This document shows positions 37,002 through 46,996 of a stretch of DNA of 64,000 nt, one piece after another (within the stretch, counting starts at the first letter, position 1; the number at the start of each line of letters is the position of its first letter). The notes below the pieces were generated by a model. The model worked only from the letters and a program-made list of their open reading frames with translations. It searched no databases and was not told the origin of the DNA. A program made the translations under genes and the position numbers. The stretch covers positions 992,001-1,056,000 of the forward strand of contig JBCBSM010000001.1 of NCBI GenBank assembly GCA_039819165.1, in the 5' to 3' direction. This DNA is from Planctomycetota bacterium (lineage in GTDB: Bacteria; Planctomycetota; Phycisphaerae; Phycisphaerales; UBA1924).

Positions 37002-40000
37002 TTAGCCGTCGTCCTCGAACCGCTTGCGTGCGCGACGCTTGGCAGCCAGCAGGCCGCCCTCGGCCGCGTCGTCCTTCTTGGGAGCCACACGCTCGACCTT
37101 GGGCGAGGCCTGCTCCCGGCGTTGCTGGTTGGCTGCTCGCTCGGCCCGGGCGCGGAGGATCCGCTGCTGGGCCTCGAAGGCGATGCGCTGGGCGTCCTCG
37201 TCGGTAGCGGCAACGTCTACGGCGGTGCGGGTCCGCTGCACGCGGCTGGTCGCGCGGGCGCCGCCGCGGCTGCGGATGGCGCCCACGCTCGCACCCGCGG
37301 CGCTACCCCGCTGCCGAAGGCCCCGGGTCGCTCGCAGCCAGTCGGCCCCGAACGCCGAGCTGAGCAGCCGGTCCCATGCCACGCGGCGGGTGCCAACGTC
37401 TAGGAGGAGCACGGCGAGGGCCCAGGCCAGCAGCGTCCGCCACAGCGGCGTGCGGGCCTCGATGGGGCCGATGTCCCCGCGATCGAAGAGCAGCTCGGCG
37501 TCGCCCGGCGTGAGCACCCGGCCGCCCGTCTGCTCGGCCAGTGCGCGAAGCAGGCCCGCGTCCGACGAGAGCGCACGGAACTCGCTGCCGCCGCTGACCG
37601 TCACGCCCGCGAGCATGGGCGGCAGCGGCCGGCCGTCCTGCGTGCCGCGGACCACGAGCACGTACGAGCCGGGCTCGTCCGCGTCGACGGCGGCCTCGTA
37701 GGCCCCCGGACCGACCTGCGACAGCGCGGCCTGGCCGACCTGGCCCGACGAGCCGTAGACCGTGACGCCGCCTCGAACGAGATCGAGCGGCACGCCGTCG
37801 TCGTCGGCGGCGTTGAGCTCGGTGCGGATCAAGCCGTCCTCGTGCCGCACGCGGAGGTCGAGTCCCGAGTCCTCGACCGAGCGGCTCATGGCGCGGGCGA
37901 GCTGGCCCCAGAACCGCTGGTAGCCCGGCCAATCCACCCAGCGAGAGGCCCACTCGTGCGCATCGCTCGTGAAGGCCGCCACCTGGCCCACGCCGACGTT
38001 CCAGTGCGCCAGCAGCGGCTCGCCGCGGCGGGTGGCCATGGCCAGCGTGACCGACGCGTCCTCGCGGGGGCGTGTCAGGTTGACGCCGCCGAGCCTCGGC
38101 AGCTGCGTCAGGCCCGCCGTCACCGCCGAGGGCGCGGGCAGCACGACGGGCGTGATCGCCCCCTCGCGGACCAGCGGCGTGCGGGCGACGCGGACCTCCT
38201 TGAGGAAGACGCGGGGCAGCACGTTGGGATTGATGACGTGGTAGTACGAGCCCTGGGCCGCGTCGGCCACCTGCTCCATCGTGCCCAGATCGGCGCCGTC
38301 CCCCACCGCGATGGTCGAGACGGTGACGCCGTCGCGGTGGATGTCCTCGGCGATGCCCGCCAGCTGGTCGGCGTCCATCGCGCGGCCGTCGGACAGCACG
38401 ATCATGTGCTTGACCTTGGCGTCGGCGGCGGCGAGCTGCTCGGCGGCCAGCCTCATGGCCGGCGCGATGCGCGTGCCGCCGCCCGAGCGGATGCCTCGGA
38501 TGGCCGCCGCTGCGCGATCGGGATCGTCGTTGGGCCCCATGGGCAGCACCAGCTGCGTCGCGCTGTTGAACGACACGACGCACACGCGGTCACTGGGATC
38601 GAGGGCCGCCACCGCGATCGCCGCCGCCTCGTTGGCGATGTCCTGCTGCGAGCGGGCCGAACCCAGCACGCCGCGGCGCATGCTGCCGGAGCTGTCGAGC
38701 ACGATGGCGATGGCGATCTCGGGCGTGACGGCCCGCTGGGGCAGATCCAGGTGCAGCGGCAGGATGGGCTCGAGCGGCGATCCCCGCCAGCCGCCCGCGC
38801 CGAACGAGCGCGGCCCGCCCACCATCACGAGCCCGCCGCCCATCTCCGAGACGAACGTCGCCAGCGCCCGCTGCGTGCCGCGGTCGATCTCGTCGGCCGC
38901 GACGCCCTGCAGGATGACCAGGTCGAAGGCCTCGAACTCGATCAGGTCGCTCGGGATGCCGACGGGCGGCCGCAGCTCCGCGGTCAGCCCCGCGTCGGAC
39001 AAGGCGCGGCCGAGCAGCGCCCCGGGGCCGTCGGGCGCCGCGCCGCTCACGCCGTCGACGACGAGCACCGAGCCATCGCCCGGCGACAGCGTGAAGGCCG
39101 ACCCGGTGTTATTCTCCAGGGCGGTGTCGGCCCGGATGCCACCGCGCTCTTCGGGCTCGAAGACGGCCCGGAAGCGGTGCACCCGGCCCGGCGGCAGCTC
39201 GACCTCCACCAGTTCGACGCTGCGGCCGGCATCGAGCAGCACGCGACGCCCGGTGCCCGGATCGGCGCCGTTGGCGTCGACTTCGCGATCGTTGAGCGTC
39301 AGCCGCAGCACACCGGCGGCCGGCGCGGTCGCGCGGAGGCCGACCCGCACGAGCACCGTCGCGCCCGACGCGGTCCGCGGCGGCGCATCGACGAACTCGA
39401 CCGAGACCTCCCGTTCGACCCGGTACTCGATGGGCAGCACGTCGATCGGCAGACCGCCGCGGGCGCCCTCGCCTAGCAGCCGCGCCCGAGCGAGGTCCTC
39501 GGCAACGGCGAGGGCGTCGCCCTGTGTCTCGTTGCCGTCCGACAGCAGCAGGATGCGGCCCGCACTATCCGCCGGGATCATTGCGGCCGCGAGCCGAAGC
39601 GCCGCAGCGATGTCCGTTCCGCCCGAGCCCACCTGGGGCAGCGGGCGATCGGCGATGTCGCTCCGCGTCGGTGCGGCCACGGGCTCGGTGCCGCGGGCGA
39701 ACGCCACGACGCCCAGCAGGTCCTCGTCGTCGCGCGCCGTGGCCGCCGATTCGAGGAACGCCCGGATCCGCTGCGCCGCGCCCTGCCCGTCCGCGCCGCC
39801 GTAGCGATCTACGGAGGCCGAGACGTCCACCGCGGCCACGACGGCGAGTCGATTGGTCTCCTGCACCGAACTCGCGCCCGCGAGACCCGCCGACAGCAGC
39901 GCGATGAGCACGAGCCGGGCGACCGCCGCGGAGACGCGCCGCGATGCGGTCATCGACACGAACCGCCGGTACGCCACGTAGCCCAGCGGCGCCGCGAGAA

Positions 40001-40046
40001 GGAGCAGCATCAGCCACCACGGGTTGTCCCACGCAAGGCCCATCAT
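37002..40046 (-). CDS. Large membrane protein with two VWA domains and a glutamine-amidotransferase-like domain
   Basis: 1014 residues. Two N-terminal membrane helices (WWLMLLLLAAPLGYVAY; AAVARLVLIALLSAGLAG) precede a VWA domain with MIDAS residues D74-S76-S78 (DVSAS). A beta domain and then a class-I-amidotransferase-like segment (FDLVILQGVAADEID, GGGLVMVGGPRSFGAGGW) follow. A second VWA domain has MIDAS D-S-S-G-S starting at Asp451. A further membrane helix (LWRTLLAWALAVLLLDVG) precedes a basic C-terminal tail. This layout is common in planctomycete Bat/MoxR-associated clusters; the role there is not settled. It follows the DUF4175-like gene by 10 bases in one operon; no MoxR gene is in view. 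Confidence 0.8.
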   Translation of the reverse strand: MMGLAWDNPWWLMLLLLAAPLGYVAYRRFVSMTASRRVSAAVARLVLIALLSAGLAGASSVQETNRLAVVAAVDVSASVDRYGGADGQGAAQRIRAFLESAATARDDEDLLGVVAFARGTEPVAAPTRSDIADRPLPQVGSGGTDIAAALRLAAAMIPADSAGRILLLSDGNETQGDALAVAEDLARARLLGEGARGGLPIDVLPIEYRVEREVSVEFVDAPPRTASGATVLVRVGLRATAPAAGVLRLTLNDREVDANGADPGTGRRVLLDAGRSVELVEVELPPGRVHRFRAVFEPEERGGIRADTALENNTGSAFTLSPGDGSVLVVDGVSGAAPDGPGALLGRALSDAGLTAELRPPVGIPSDLIEFEAFDLVILQGVAADEIDRGTQRALATFVSEMGGGLVMVGGPRSFGAGGWRGSPLEPILPLHLDLPQRAVTPEIAIAIVLDSSGSMRRGVLGSARSQQDIANEAAAIAVAALDPSDRVCVVSFNSATQLVLPMGPNDDPDRAAAAIRGIRSGGGTRIAPAMRLAAEQLAAADAKVKHMIVLSDGRAMDADQLAGIAEDIHRDGVTVSTIAVGDGADLGTMEQVADAAQGSYYHVINPNVLPRVFLKEVRVARTPLVREGAITPVVLPAPSAVTAGLTQLPRLGGVNLTRPREDASVTLAMATRRGEPLLAHWNVGVGQVAAFTSDAHEWASRWVDWPGYQRFWGQLARAMSRSVEDSGLDLRVRHEDGLIRTELNAADDDGVPLDLVRGGVTVYGSSGQVGQAALSQVGPGAYEAAVDADEPGSYVLVVRGTQDGRPLPPMLAGVTVSGGSEFRALSSDAGLLRALAEQTGGRVLTPGDAELLFDRGDIGPIEARTPLWRTLLAWALAVLLLDVGTRRVAWDRLLSSAFGADWLRATRGLRQRGSAAGASVGAIRSRGGARATSRVQRTRTAVDVAATDEDAQRIAFEAQQRILRARAERAANQQRREQASPKVERVAPKKDDAAEGGLLAAKRRARKRFEDDG

Positions 40047-40056
40047 CGCGGCGGCC

Positions 40057-42525
40057 TCACCGCGATCCGCCTTCGGCCGGCGCGGCCTCGGCGGGCGCCG
40101 GCGCGAACTGCTCGGCGTACCGGCGGAAGACGCGGCGGATCAGCTCGCTCCGCCGCCGCGGCACGCGCTCCTGCTCGATGGCGTCCTGGGCGCCGCGGGC
40201 GGCCCGCCGCACGTCCCGCGCTATGCCCTCGACCGGACGGCCCGGCGTGTCGCGGCCCTCGCCGAACCACTCGGCGACGGTCTGCATCGCGTCGGCCTCG
40301 CCGGGCTCCTCGGGGCGGGCGTCGACGATCTCCTGCTGCCACGGATTCGTCGCAGACGGCGGCGCACCAGATCGCTGGTCACCGTCCGCGCCGCCCGGAG
40401 CGGCACCACCACCGTCCGGCCGCCCGCCGGCATCATCGGCCGGCGCATCCTGCTGCTGGTCTTGCTCGCGGAGCCGCTCGAGCAATTCCCGCTGCTCGTC
40501 GGGCGACATGCGATCGAAGGCCTCGCGGGCCCGCCGGCGGAGATCCTCGGCCTGCCGCTGCCGCTCCTGGGCCCGCTGGGGCCGCTCGGCCAGGTCCCGC
40601 AGCCGATCCGAGAGGCGACCGCCGCCCTCGCCCTGCTGACCCTCTTGATCTCCTTCACCGTCCTGGTCGGACTCTGCGCCGTCCGAGGGCTGCGATGCGT
40701 CCGGCCGCTGCGTGGGCGTGCCGCTCGGACTTTGCTGCCCCTGCTGCCCGGGCCGCTCGCCGGAGGCATCCTGCGCCTCGCCGGGCTCGCTGGGCGATTC
40801 GGATTGCGACGCGCCATCCTGGGCTTGATCCGCGATGGTCTCGTCGGGAGCGGCTTGGTCCGGATTTGGCTGACCGGGATCCTGCTGCGCCGGATCGGCT
40901 TGTGATGGATCCGGCTGCTGCGCTCCCGCCGGCTGCGAACCGGGTGATTGCTGCGGCGCCCCTTCACTCGCGGTCTCGCTCGATTGCTCGCCCTGCTGCG
41001 CGTCCGGTTGGCCACCTTCGGTCTGCTGGCCGGGCCGCTCGCCCTGCCGCTGCTCGCCCGGTTGTTCTGCCGGTCGCTCGCTTGCTTGCTCGGACGGCTC
41101 TGCGCCCTGACGCTCGCCGGCCTGCTCGCCTTGCTGGGTCTGCTGCCCCTGCTGGGATTGCTCGCCGCTCCGCTCCTGCGATTGCTCGGACTGGGGCGGC
41201 TCGGCTCCGGGATCCCGCGGGGCGGCCGGCTCGCTCCCCTGATCGGGTCGCTGGTCGGGCGGCTGCGCACCGTCGGGCGGTGTCTCGGCCGGATCCTGGA
41301 TCTGGTCGGCGGCCTCCCGCAGGGCATCGCTGAGGTCTTGTGCGCCCTCGGGTCGATCGGGCCGCGGGGCCTCGTCGCTGGATGAGCCGGCGTCCTCCTC
41401 GGCGGGATCGCCGGGCGGGGTCGCCGGCGTGTCGCCGGCCTCCGGCGGGTCCGAAGGCGCCTCGCCTGCGCGGTCCTGCGTCGCTTGGGCGGCCCGCTCG
41501 ACCTGGTCGGCGAGATCGCGGAGCGACTCCGCCGCCCGATCGCGGTCGGGCTGCGGCGCGGTCCCGTCGGCGGCGGCCGACTGCTCCAGCTGCTCGGCGA
41601 CCTCCGCCGCCCGCTGCAGGTCGCCCCGCTGGAGCGCATCTTCCAGGCGGTCGGCGAGTTCGGACAGCGAGCCCTCCTCGGCCGGCGGCTCCGGCGTGTC
41701 GCGGCGCTCGAGTCGGGAGAGCGCATCGCGGAGGGCCTGGTCCTCATCGAGGTCGCGCTGCGAGGACTCCTCGATCGCGTCGGCGACCTCCGCCGCCGCA
41801 GACGCCGCCTCGGTGGCGGCGGCCGCCGGGTCCGCGCCGGCGGCCAGCTCGTCCTCGATCTCGCGGAGCCGCTCGAGTTGCTCCTCGATGCGGGCCCGCT
41901 CGGCGGGATCCTCGTCATCGGCGGGCAGGTCGACGACGCGGTCGGCCAGGCCGCGGACCTCGTCTTGCACGGCCTGGCGTTGCTCCTCGCTGGCCACCGT
42001 GCGGACCCGCGGCGACGGTCCCCACGGCGGCAGGTAGGCCGCCAGCAGGAACGCCCCCGCGACGAGTGCGGGCCAGGCGAGCCAGCCGCGGCCGAGCCGA
42101 ACCGGCGCGACCTCGGCGGCGCGGACCGATGTCGCCCGCCCTTCGGCCTCCCGCACGGCCAGGGCGGCGAAGCCGGCATCCTCGCCGGCATCCGCGGACA
42201 GCTGCCAGGCGTTGCTGATCGTGTCGGGCAGCCCGGCGTGCGCGTCCGCCGCGGCAGCCGCGTGCTCGGGCCGGACGTCCGCCAGGGCCGCGATCGCGAC
42301 GCCCGCGGCAACGCCGGCGGCCACGACGCCGGCCACTGCGACCCACGCCCAGGGTGCCTCGCCGAGCCATCGCGACGCCGCGACGAGGCCCGCCGAGGCA
42401 CCGCCGGCGATCGCGAGGGACCAGGCCACGCGGTCCAGGGCGATCCGCAGCCGCCACCTCGACCGGATCCGCCCGATGAGGCGGGTCGTCTGTGCGTCGG
42501 CTCGTGGTTCGGTGCTGCGTCCCAT
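40057..42525 (-). CDS. DUF4175-like membrane protein with long Gln/Glu/Pro-rich region
   Basis: About 822 residues from ATG 42525 (42585 also possible; neither has a Shine-Dalgarno sequence). Three membrane helices lie in the first 200 residues (ALDRVAWSLAIAGGASAG; AWVAVAGVVAAGVAAGV; WLAWPALVAGAFLLAAYLPP). Acidic coiled coils follow (AERARIEEQLERLREIEDEL), then roughly 300 residues of Gln/Glu/Ser/Pro/Gly-rich low-complexity sequence, and a helical C-terminus with NPWQQEIVDARPEEPGEA. The pattern resembles DUF4175-type proteins that accompany VWA proteins. Function unknown. It is translated ahead of the VWA gene with a 10-base gap and is divergent from trpD. Confidence 0.68.
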   Translation of the reverse strand: MGRSTEPRADAQTTRLIGRIRSRWRLRIALDRVAWSLAIAGGASAGLVAASRWLGEAPWAWVAVAGVVAAGVAAGVAIAALADVRPEHAAAAADAHAGLPDTISNAWQLSADAGEDAGFAALAVREAEGRATSVRAAEVAPVRLGRGWLAWPALVAGAFLLAAYLPPWGPSPRVRTVASEEQRQAVQDEVRGLADRVVDLPADDEDPAERARIEEQLERLREIEDELAAGADPAAAATEAASAAAEVADAIEESSQRDLDEDQALRDALSRLERRDTPEPPAEEGSLSELADRLEDALQRGDLQRAAEVAEQLEQSAAADGTAPQPDRDRAAESLRDLADQVERAAQATQDRAGEAPSDPPEAGDTPATPPGDPAEEDAGSSSDEAPRPDRPEGAQDLSDALREAADQIQDPAETPPDGAQPPDQRPDQGSEPAAPRDPGAEPPQSEQSQERSGEQSQQGQQTQQGEQAGERQGAEPSEQASERPAEQPGEQRQGERPGQQTEGGQPDAQQGEQSSETASEGAPQQSPGSQPAGAQQPDPSQADPAQQDPGQPNPDQAAPDETIADQAQDGASQSESPSEPGEAQDASGERPGQQGQQSPSGTPTQRPDASQPSDGAESDQDGEGDQEGQQGEGGGRLSDRLRDLAERPQRAQERQRQAEDLRRRAREAFDRMSPDEQRELLERLREQDQQQDAPADDAGGRPDGGGAAPGGADGDQRSGAPPSATNPWQQEIVDARPEEPGEADAMQTVAEWFGEGRDTPGRPVEGIARDVRRAARGAQDAIEQERVPRRRSELIRRVFRRYAEQFAPAPAEAAPAEGGSR

Positions 42526-42627
42526 AGCGTCCGCGGGGGCGTCGCGCTCTCGCGCCAGGTCGACGCCGTGCCGCCTCCGGTCCATACGCACGCGGGGGCC
42601 CCGCGGTGCGTCTGGTACTGTATCGGC

Positions 42628-43674
42628 ATGGATGCGCACGACGTGCTGGGCCGGCTCTGCGCCGGGTCGACCCTCGGGGAGGAGGAGGCCTACCACGCCT
42701 TCGGGTTGCTCCTAGGCGGCGAGCTGGACGACGCCCAGATCGGCGGGCTGCTCGCGCTGATCCAGGCCCGCGGCGCCACCGTCGACGAGCTGGTCGGCGC
42801 CGCCCGCGTGATGCGCGAGAAGGCCGCGGCCGTAACGCCCGACGGCGCGCCCGAGGGCACGGTCGTCCTGGATACCTGCGGCACGGGCGGAGCGCCCAAG
42901 ACGTTCAACATCTCCACCGCGTCGGCCATCGTCACCGCGGCGGCGGGACGCGGCCGCATCCTGGTCGCCAAGCACGGCAACCGCAGCCGATCGGGCCGGG
43001 GGTCGGCCGAGGTCCTTAGCGAGCTGGGCGTGAACGTCGATGCGCCGCCCGCGGTGCAGGGGCGGTGCCTGGGCGAGGCGCACGTGTGCTTCTGCTTCGC
43101 GATCCACCACCACCCCGCCGCGCGGCACGCCGCCGGGGCCCGCCGGAGCCTGGGCTTCCCGACGATCTTCAACGTGCTCGGCCCGCTCACGAATCCGGCC
43201 GGCGCGCCGCGGCAGCTCATGGGCATCTACCACGCCGATCTCGTCGAGCCGCAGGCCCGGGCGCTCGCGCGGCTCGGCGCCGAGCGCGCCATGGTCGTGC
43301 ACGGCCGCGACGGCATGGACGAGGTCTCGACCACCGGCCCGACCATCGTGGGCCGCGTGGAGGGTGGCACGGTGACCATGGACGAGATCGACGCGGCCGA
43401 CTACGGCCTGCCGAGAGCGACGCTCGACGACCTGCAGGTGCCCGACCTGCGGAGCGCGGCGGACGTCGTCCGCGGCGTGCTCGAGGGCGAGCGGGGACCC
43501 AAGCGGGACGCGGTGGTCGCCAACAGCGCGGCGGCGCTGCTGATCTGCGATGCGTGCGACACGATGGAGGCGGGGATCGAGCGGGCCGAGGCGGCGATCG
43601 ACTCGGGCGATGCGCTGCGGACCCTGGGCAGGCTCGCCGAGCTCTCGCAGGCGAGTGAGAACGGCGCCGGCTAG
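42628..43674 (+). CDS. trpD: Anthranilate phosphoribosyltransferase
   Basis: 348 residues, the normal length. The PRPP/anthranilate site is shown by LDTCGTGGAPKTFNIST, AKHGNRSRSGRGSAEVLSELGV, and FNVLGPLTNPA; DGMDEVSTTGPT carries the metal-binding Asp/Glu segment. The enzyme attaches phosphoribose to anthranilate in tryptophan synthesis. It stands apart from other trp genes here. The final CTAG is shared with the stop of the convergent kinase gene (43671-43674). An N-terminal extension into the 42-kb antisense frame is rejected. Confidence 0.96.
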   Translation: MDAHDVLGRLCAGSTLGEEEAYHAFGLLLGGELDDAQIGGLLALIQARGATVDELVGAARVMREKAAAVTPDGAPEGTVVLDTCGTGGAPKTFNISTASAIVTAAAGRGRILVAKHGNRSRSGRGSAEVLSELGVNVDAPPAVQGRCLGEAHVCFCFAIHHHPAARHAAGARRSLGFPTIFNVLGPLTNPAGAPRQLMGIYHADLVEPQARALARLGAERAMVVHGRDGMDEVSTTGPTIVGRVEGGTVTMDEIDAADYGLPRATLDDLQVPDLRSAADVVRGVLEGERGPKRDAVVANSAAALLICDACDTMEAGIERAEAAIDSGDALRTLGRLAELSQASENGAG

Positions 43675-45917
43675 TCGGCCTCGAGGCTTCGGATGGCGCT
43701 GGCGAGCTTCTTGCCGCGCTCGCCCCGCACGATCAGCCGGGGCTCGGGCACGTTGGGGTCCGCCTCGCTGGCGGCGATCCAGTAGACGCCGTCGGTCTTC
43801 TTCTGGCCGGCGACCCAGCCCTTGGCGGCATCCCAGCCCTTCGTCGACCGAAGGTCCTTGAGGCCCAGCGTCCGCCGCAGGTCGGCGATCATGGCGCCGA
43901 TGGTGTCCTGGTCCTTGCGGGCGGCATCGTGCAGGTCGAGCACCTCGACGCCCGCCTGCCGCAGCGCCGACAGCCGCGTCTCGATGGCGTGCCGCGACTC
44001 GGGCGACAGCGCAGTCGCGTCGCGGACGACCAGCAGCGTGCCGTCGAGCCGCTCCTTCGAGGACGCAAAGTGCTCGAGGATCGCGGCCGGGGAGGGCGCG
44101 CTGCGCGGCCCCTGGGCGGAGGCGTGCTCCTGCGCGGCCTGCGGCGCGTAGGGGTCGTAGAACGAGTTGTTGGCCCGGTCCATCGCGGGCCGCAGCACCA
44201 GCAGGCCGACGCCGATGACCGGCATGACGATGAGGACGATCGCCAGGCCGATGCCGAAGCCCCCGCCCCGCTGCTTGCCCCGGGGCGGCGCACCGTGTGC
44301 CACGCGTCCGACGCGGCGATCGTGGGCGCGCCGCTGCGTCGCGCGGGCGCGGCCGCGGGCGTCGGCGACCTGCTCGCGGGCGGTCTTGCGGGCCGACACC
44401 GGCGTCGCGGCGCGGGCAACGACGACCGGTTCCGCGGGTGCCGCGGAGGCCTGCACTGCGGGGGCCGCGTCGTCCACGGCGAAGCTCCCCGTCCACCAGT
44501 TGAGCATGCGGACCCGCGAGCGTCCCTTCGCGGGCTGCGCAGGGGCCTCGGACTCGTCGGCGGGCGGGGCGTACGCGGCCCGCTGGACCACGGGCTCCTC
44601 GGCCCGGGCCTCGGGCTCGGCGGACGCGTGCTCGACCGCGTCGACGGTGCCCCGCATGCTGGGCAGCTGCGCGGGCTTGACCGCGAAGGCATCGTCGGCC
44701 GCCAGCACGAAGCGCACGTCCTGGAGCATCTCATCGGCCGAGCGGTACCGCTTGTCGTAGTCGGTCATCGCACGGCGGACGATCCACCGCACACTCTCGG
44801 GGCAGCGCTGCGAGATCTGGCTCAGCCCGCCGTGCGCGGGGAAGCTGTTCTCGACCACCGAGTAGAGCACCGCGCCGACGGCGTACACGTCGAACTTGGC
44901 GCCATCAACCTCGTTGACCTTCACGCCCCGCAATGCCATCCGCACCATCTCGGGATCGCGGAAGTACTCGGTGCCGTGCGTGGTCAGCGTCATGGCCGAC
45001 CGCAGGTGGGTGATGAGCCCGAAGTCGACGAGGCGCGCCTTGTCGCCGTCGACGATGACGTTGTCGGGCTTGACATCCTTGTGCCACAGGCCGCCGGCGT
45101 GGTAGCCCGAGAGGGTCTCGAGCAGGTCGGCGGTGTAGCCCAGCGCGGCGTCGAGGTTCGCGTCGGTCAGGCCGCGGTTGCCCGAAACGGCGTGCAGCCG
45201 CTGGGTCAGCCGGGTGAGGCTCTCGCCCGGCGCGTACCGCATGACGTAGTGGAAGCGGCCCTCGGTCAACTCGTGCTCGAGCACCAATCCGAGCTTCTTG
45301 GCCGAATCCAGCGACCGGCTCTCGCGGACGATCTGCGGCAGGCTCGAGCCCTCGCCCAGCCCGAAGGCCTTGATGACGACCTTCTCGACGTCGTCGATGC
45401 CGCGGCGCTCGAAGGCCGCACGCTTGGAGGCATCGGGCACGGCAATGTACAGCTTGCCGCCCGAACCGCCGCCCGGCAGCGAGCCGACGATCTCGTAGCC
45501 GTCGAAGCGACCGACGCGACGGGACGGCTTGTCGGGGCCCGGCGCGGCGGCCATCAGATCGGGAATGCGGCGCTCGAAGCCCTCGGTCAGCGGCGTCAGG
45601 CACAGCAGCTCGGCGGGATGGCCGATGAGCACGCGGTAGATGGCCGCCCCCAGCGTGCGGATCTCGTCGCTCACGCCGCGGCCGTAATGGCCCACCTTGG
45701 ACCAGTGGGCGATGACGATGTTGGCCACGACCAGGATGCTCAGGATGGGCACGGTGATGAGCACGCCCAGGATGCGGAGGATGTCGCTCAGCTCGCCCAC
45801 GATGAAGCCGCCCAGCTTCCGCAGCACGAACGCGAGCGCCTTGAAGGCGTAGATGATCGCGATGATCGCGGCGGGGATGATCAGGACCAGGGCCAGGATC
45901 GTCAGCAGCGGTGACAT
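43671..45917 (-). CDS. Membrane serine/threonine protein kinase
   Basis: 748 residues. Unusually the membrane part comes first: two helices (LLTILALVLIIPAAIIAIIY; ILGVLITVPILSILVVANIV) precede the kinase. The kinase domain has Gly-rich loop GSLPGGGSGGKLY, VVIKAFG with the ATP Lys, catalytic HKDVKPDN (HKD instead of HRD, Asp281) and VDFGL. After an Ala/Pro-rich linker comes a third helix (GIGLAIVLIVMPVIGVGLLVL), then a roughly 160-residue C-terminal domain of unknown fold. GGAGG lies 8 bases before ATG 45917. The ECF sigma gene lies 48 bases upstream on the same strand, so the kinase may control that sigma factor (inference). Confidence 0.85.
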   Translation of the reverse strand: MSPLLTILALVLIIPAAIIAIIYAFKALAFVLRKLGGFIVGELSDILRILGVLITVPILSILVVANIVIAHWSKVGHYGRGVSDEIRTLGAAIYRVLIGHPAELLCLTPLTEGFERRIPDLMAAAPGPDKPSRRVGRFDGYEIVGSLPGGGSGGKLYIAVPDASKRAAFERRGIDDVEKVVIKAFGLGEGSSLPQIVRESRSLDSAKKLGLVLEHELTEGRFHYVMRYAPGESLTRLTQRLHAVSGNRGLTDANLDAALGYTADLLETLSGYHAGGLWHKDVKPDNVIVDGDKARLVDFGLITHLRSAMTLTTHGTEYFRDPEMVRMALRGVKVNEVDGAKFDVYAVGAVLYSVVENSFPAHGGLSQISQRCPESVRWIVRRAMTDYDKRYRSADEMLQDVRFVLAADDAFAVKPAQLPSMRGTVDAVEHASAEPEARAEEPVVQRAAYAPPADESEAPAQPAKGRSRVRMLNWWTGSFAVDDAAPAVQASAAPAEPVVVARAATPVSARKTAREQVADARGRARATQRRAHDRRVGRVAHGAPPRGKQRGGGFGIGLAIVLIVMPVIGVGLLVLRPAMDRANNSFYDPYAPQAAQEHASAQGPRSAPSPAAILEHFASSKERLDGTLLVVRDATALSPESRHAIETRLSALRQAGVEVLDLHDAARKDQDTIGAMIADLRRTLGLKDLRSTKGWDAAKGWVAGQKKTDGVYWIAASEADPNVPEPRLIVRGERGKKLASAIRSLEAD

Positions 45918-45965
45918 GCCGGATGCCTCCTCCTCCGCGCCGGGCCTCCGTCGCCCGGCGGGGGG

Positions 45966-46721
45966 TCAATCCTCGACGGCGGCCTGCTCGTCCAGCCGGC
46001 GGAGCTCGGCCTGCCGGTGGTAGATCTCGCAGATCGCCTCGTCGAAGAGGTCGTCGTCCGCCTTGGTCGGATTGAAGTCCAGCCCGTTTCGCGCCGCCTC
46101 GCCCAGCTCGTCGGCGGTGAAGCTGAACTGCTCGACCATCATCCGCGCACGATCTCGGACCATGCCCCGCACCTTCGCCAGCCGGCGGCTCACCGTCGGC
46201 TCGCTGACGCCCAGCTGGGCGGCCACGTCCCGGCCGCTGAGCCCGTCGAGCACCCGCATCCGGTAGATCGAGAAGTCCATGAACTCGGCCTCGCGTTCCA
46301 CGGCGCGGAGGGCGGCCTCGATCTTGGCGCGGAACACCGCCGCCTCGTAGGCCGCGTCGGCGCCCACCGTCGAGGGCACCGTCGCCCACCGTTCGTCGAG
46401 GGCAACGGCCTTCTTGCCCGAGCCCCGCTTCTGGGCCATCCGCCGATCGATCTCGTCGCCCAGCACGTGCTTGGCGATCGCCAGCAGCCACGTGCTGAAG
46501 CGGGCCCCCCGCGCCGGGTCGTACCGCTCGATCGAGTCGCTGAGCGCCGCGAGCGTCTCCTGGGACAGATCGCGGACGGTCTCGGCGCCGATGCGGCCCT
46601 TGCCCCAGCGGGTGAGTTGCAGGCGGACGACCGGGCCGAACGTCTCCCAGAGCTCGAACCAGGCGGCCTGGTCGTTGTCCCGCAGCCGCCCGATAAAGCT
46701 GGTCGTCACAGCGCTGAGCAT
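45966..46721 (-). CDS. ECF-family sigma factor linked to a Ser/Thr kinase
   Basis: 251 residues, longer than a minimal ECF factor. Region 2: TSFIGRLRDNDQAAWFELW, DLSQETLAALSDSI, FSTWLLAIAKHVLGDEIDR. Region 4: FSIYRMRVLDGLSGRDVAAQ followed by GVSEPTVSRRLAKVRG. About 70 extra residues follow region 4 (FTADELGEAARNGLDFN onward), often the regulatory part in kinase-associated ECF groups. GGGGAGGAG precedes ATG 46721. No anti-sigma gene adjoins; the next gene is the membrane kinase, suggesting control by phosphorylation rather than by an anti-sigma factor (inference). Confidence 0.87.
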   Translation of the reverse strand: MLSAVTTSFIGRLRDNDQAAWFELWETFGPVVRLQLTRWGKGRIGAETVRDLSQETLAALSDSIERYDPARGARFSTWLLAIAKHVLGDEIDRRMAQKRGSGKKAVALDERWATVPSTVGADAAYEAAVFRAKIEAALRAVEREAEFMDFSIYRMRVLDGLSGRDVAAQLGVSEPTVSRRLAKVRGMVRDRARMMVEQFSFTADELGEAARNGLDFNPTKADDDLFDEAICEIYHRQAELRRLDEQAAVED

Positions 46722-46996
46722 CGTCGCTCCTCCCCTGGGCTCGGCCCGGATCGCCATCCGGGGTGCGGCCTGGGTTGCCTCCATTATGACGCCCCGAAGG
46801 CCCCGGCCGGTTCGGCCCGAGGCGTCGATCCTCGCCGGCTTCTTGGGAAGCGGGCCGCACGACTTGCCCCTGGTGTGAAATCCGGCGGGTCCGGCTCCCA
46901 ATCACGGTGGCGTCAGGGCGTCGGGCCGCGTGGAAGGCCGACGCCGGCCGCCGGGACCAAGCCAACCCCCGGGGGAAAGCTAAGGAGGTCGTCACG

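Noticed and set aside
40221-42629. 802-residue frame inside the DUF4175-like gene
   Set aside because: It is a +1 shadow of a low-complexity GC-rich gene; the chosen frame has membrane helices and a conserved-looking C-terminus.
46722-46996. ECF-type promoter for the coiled-coil gene
   Set aside because: No convincing -35/-10 pair (GGAAC-like) could be placed at normal spacing by eye.
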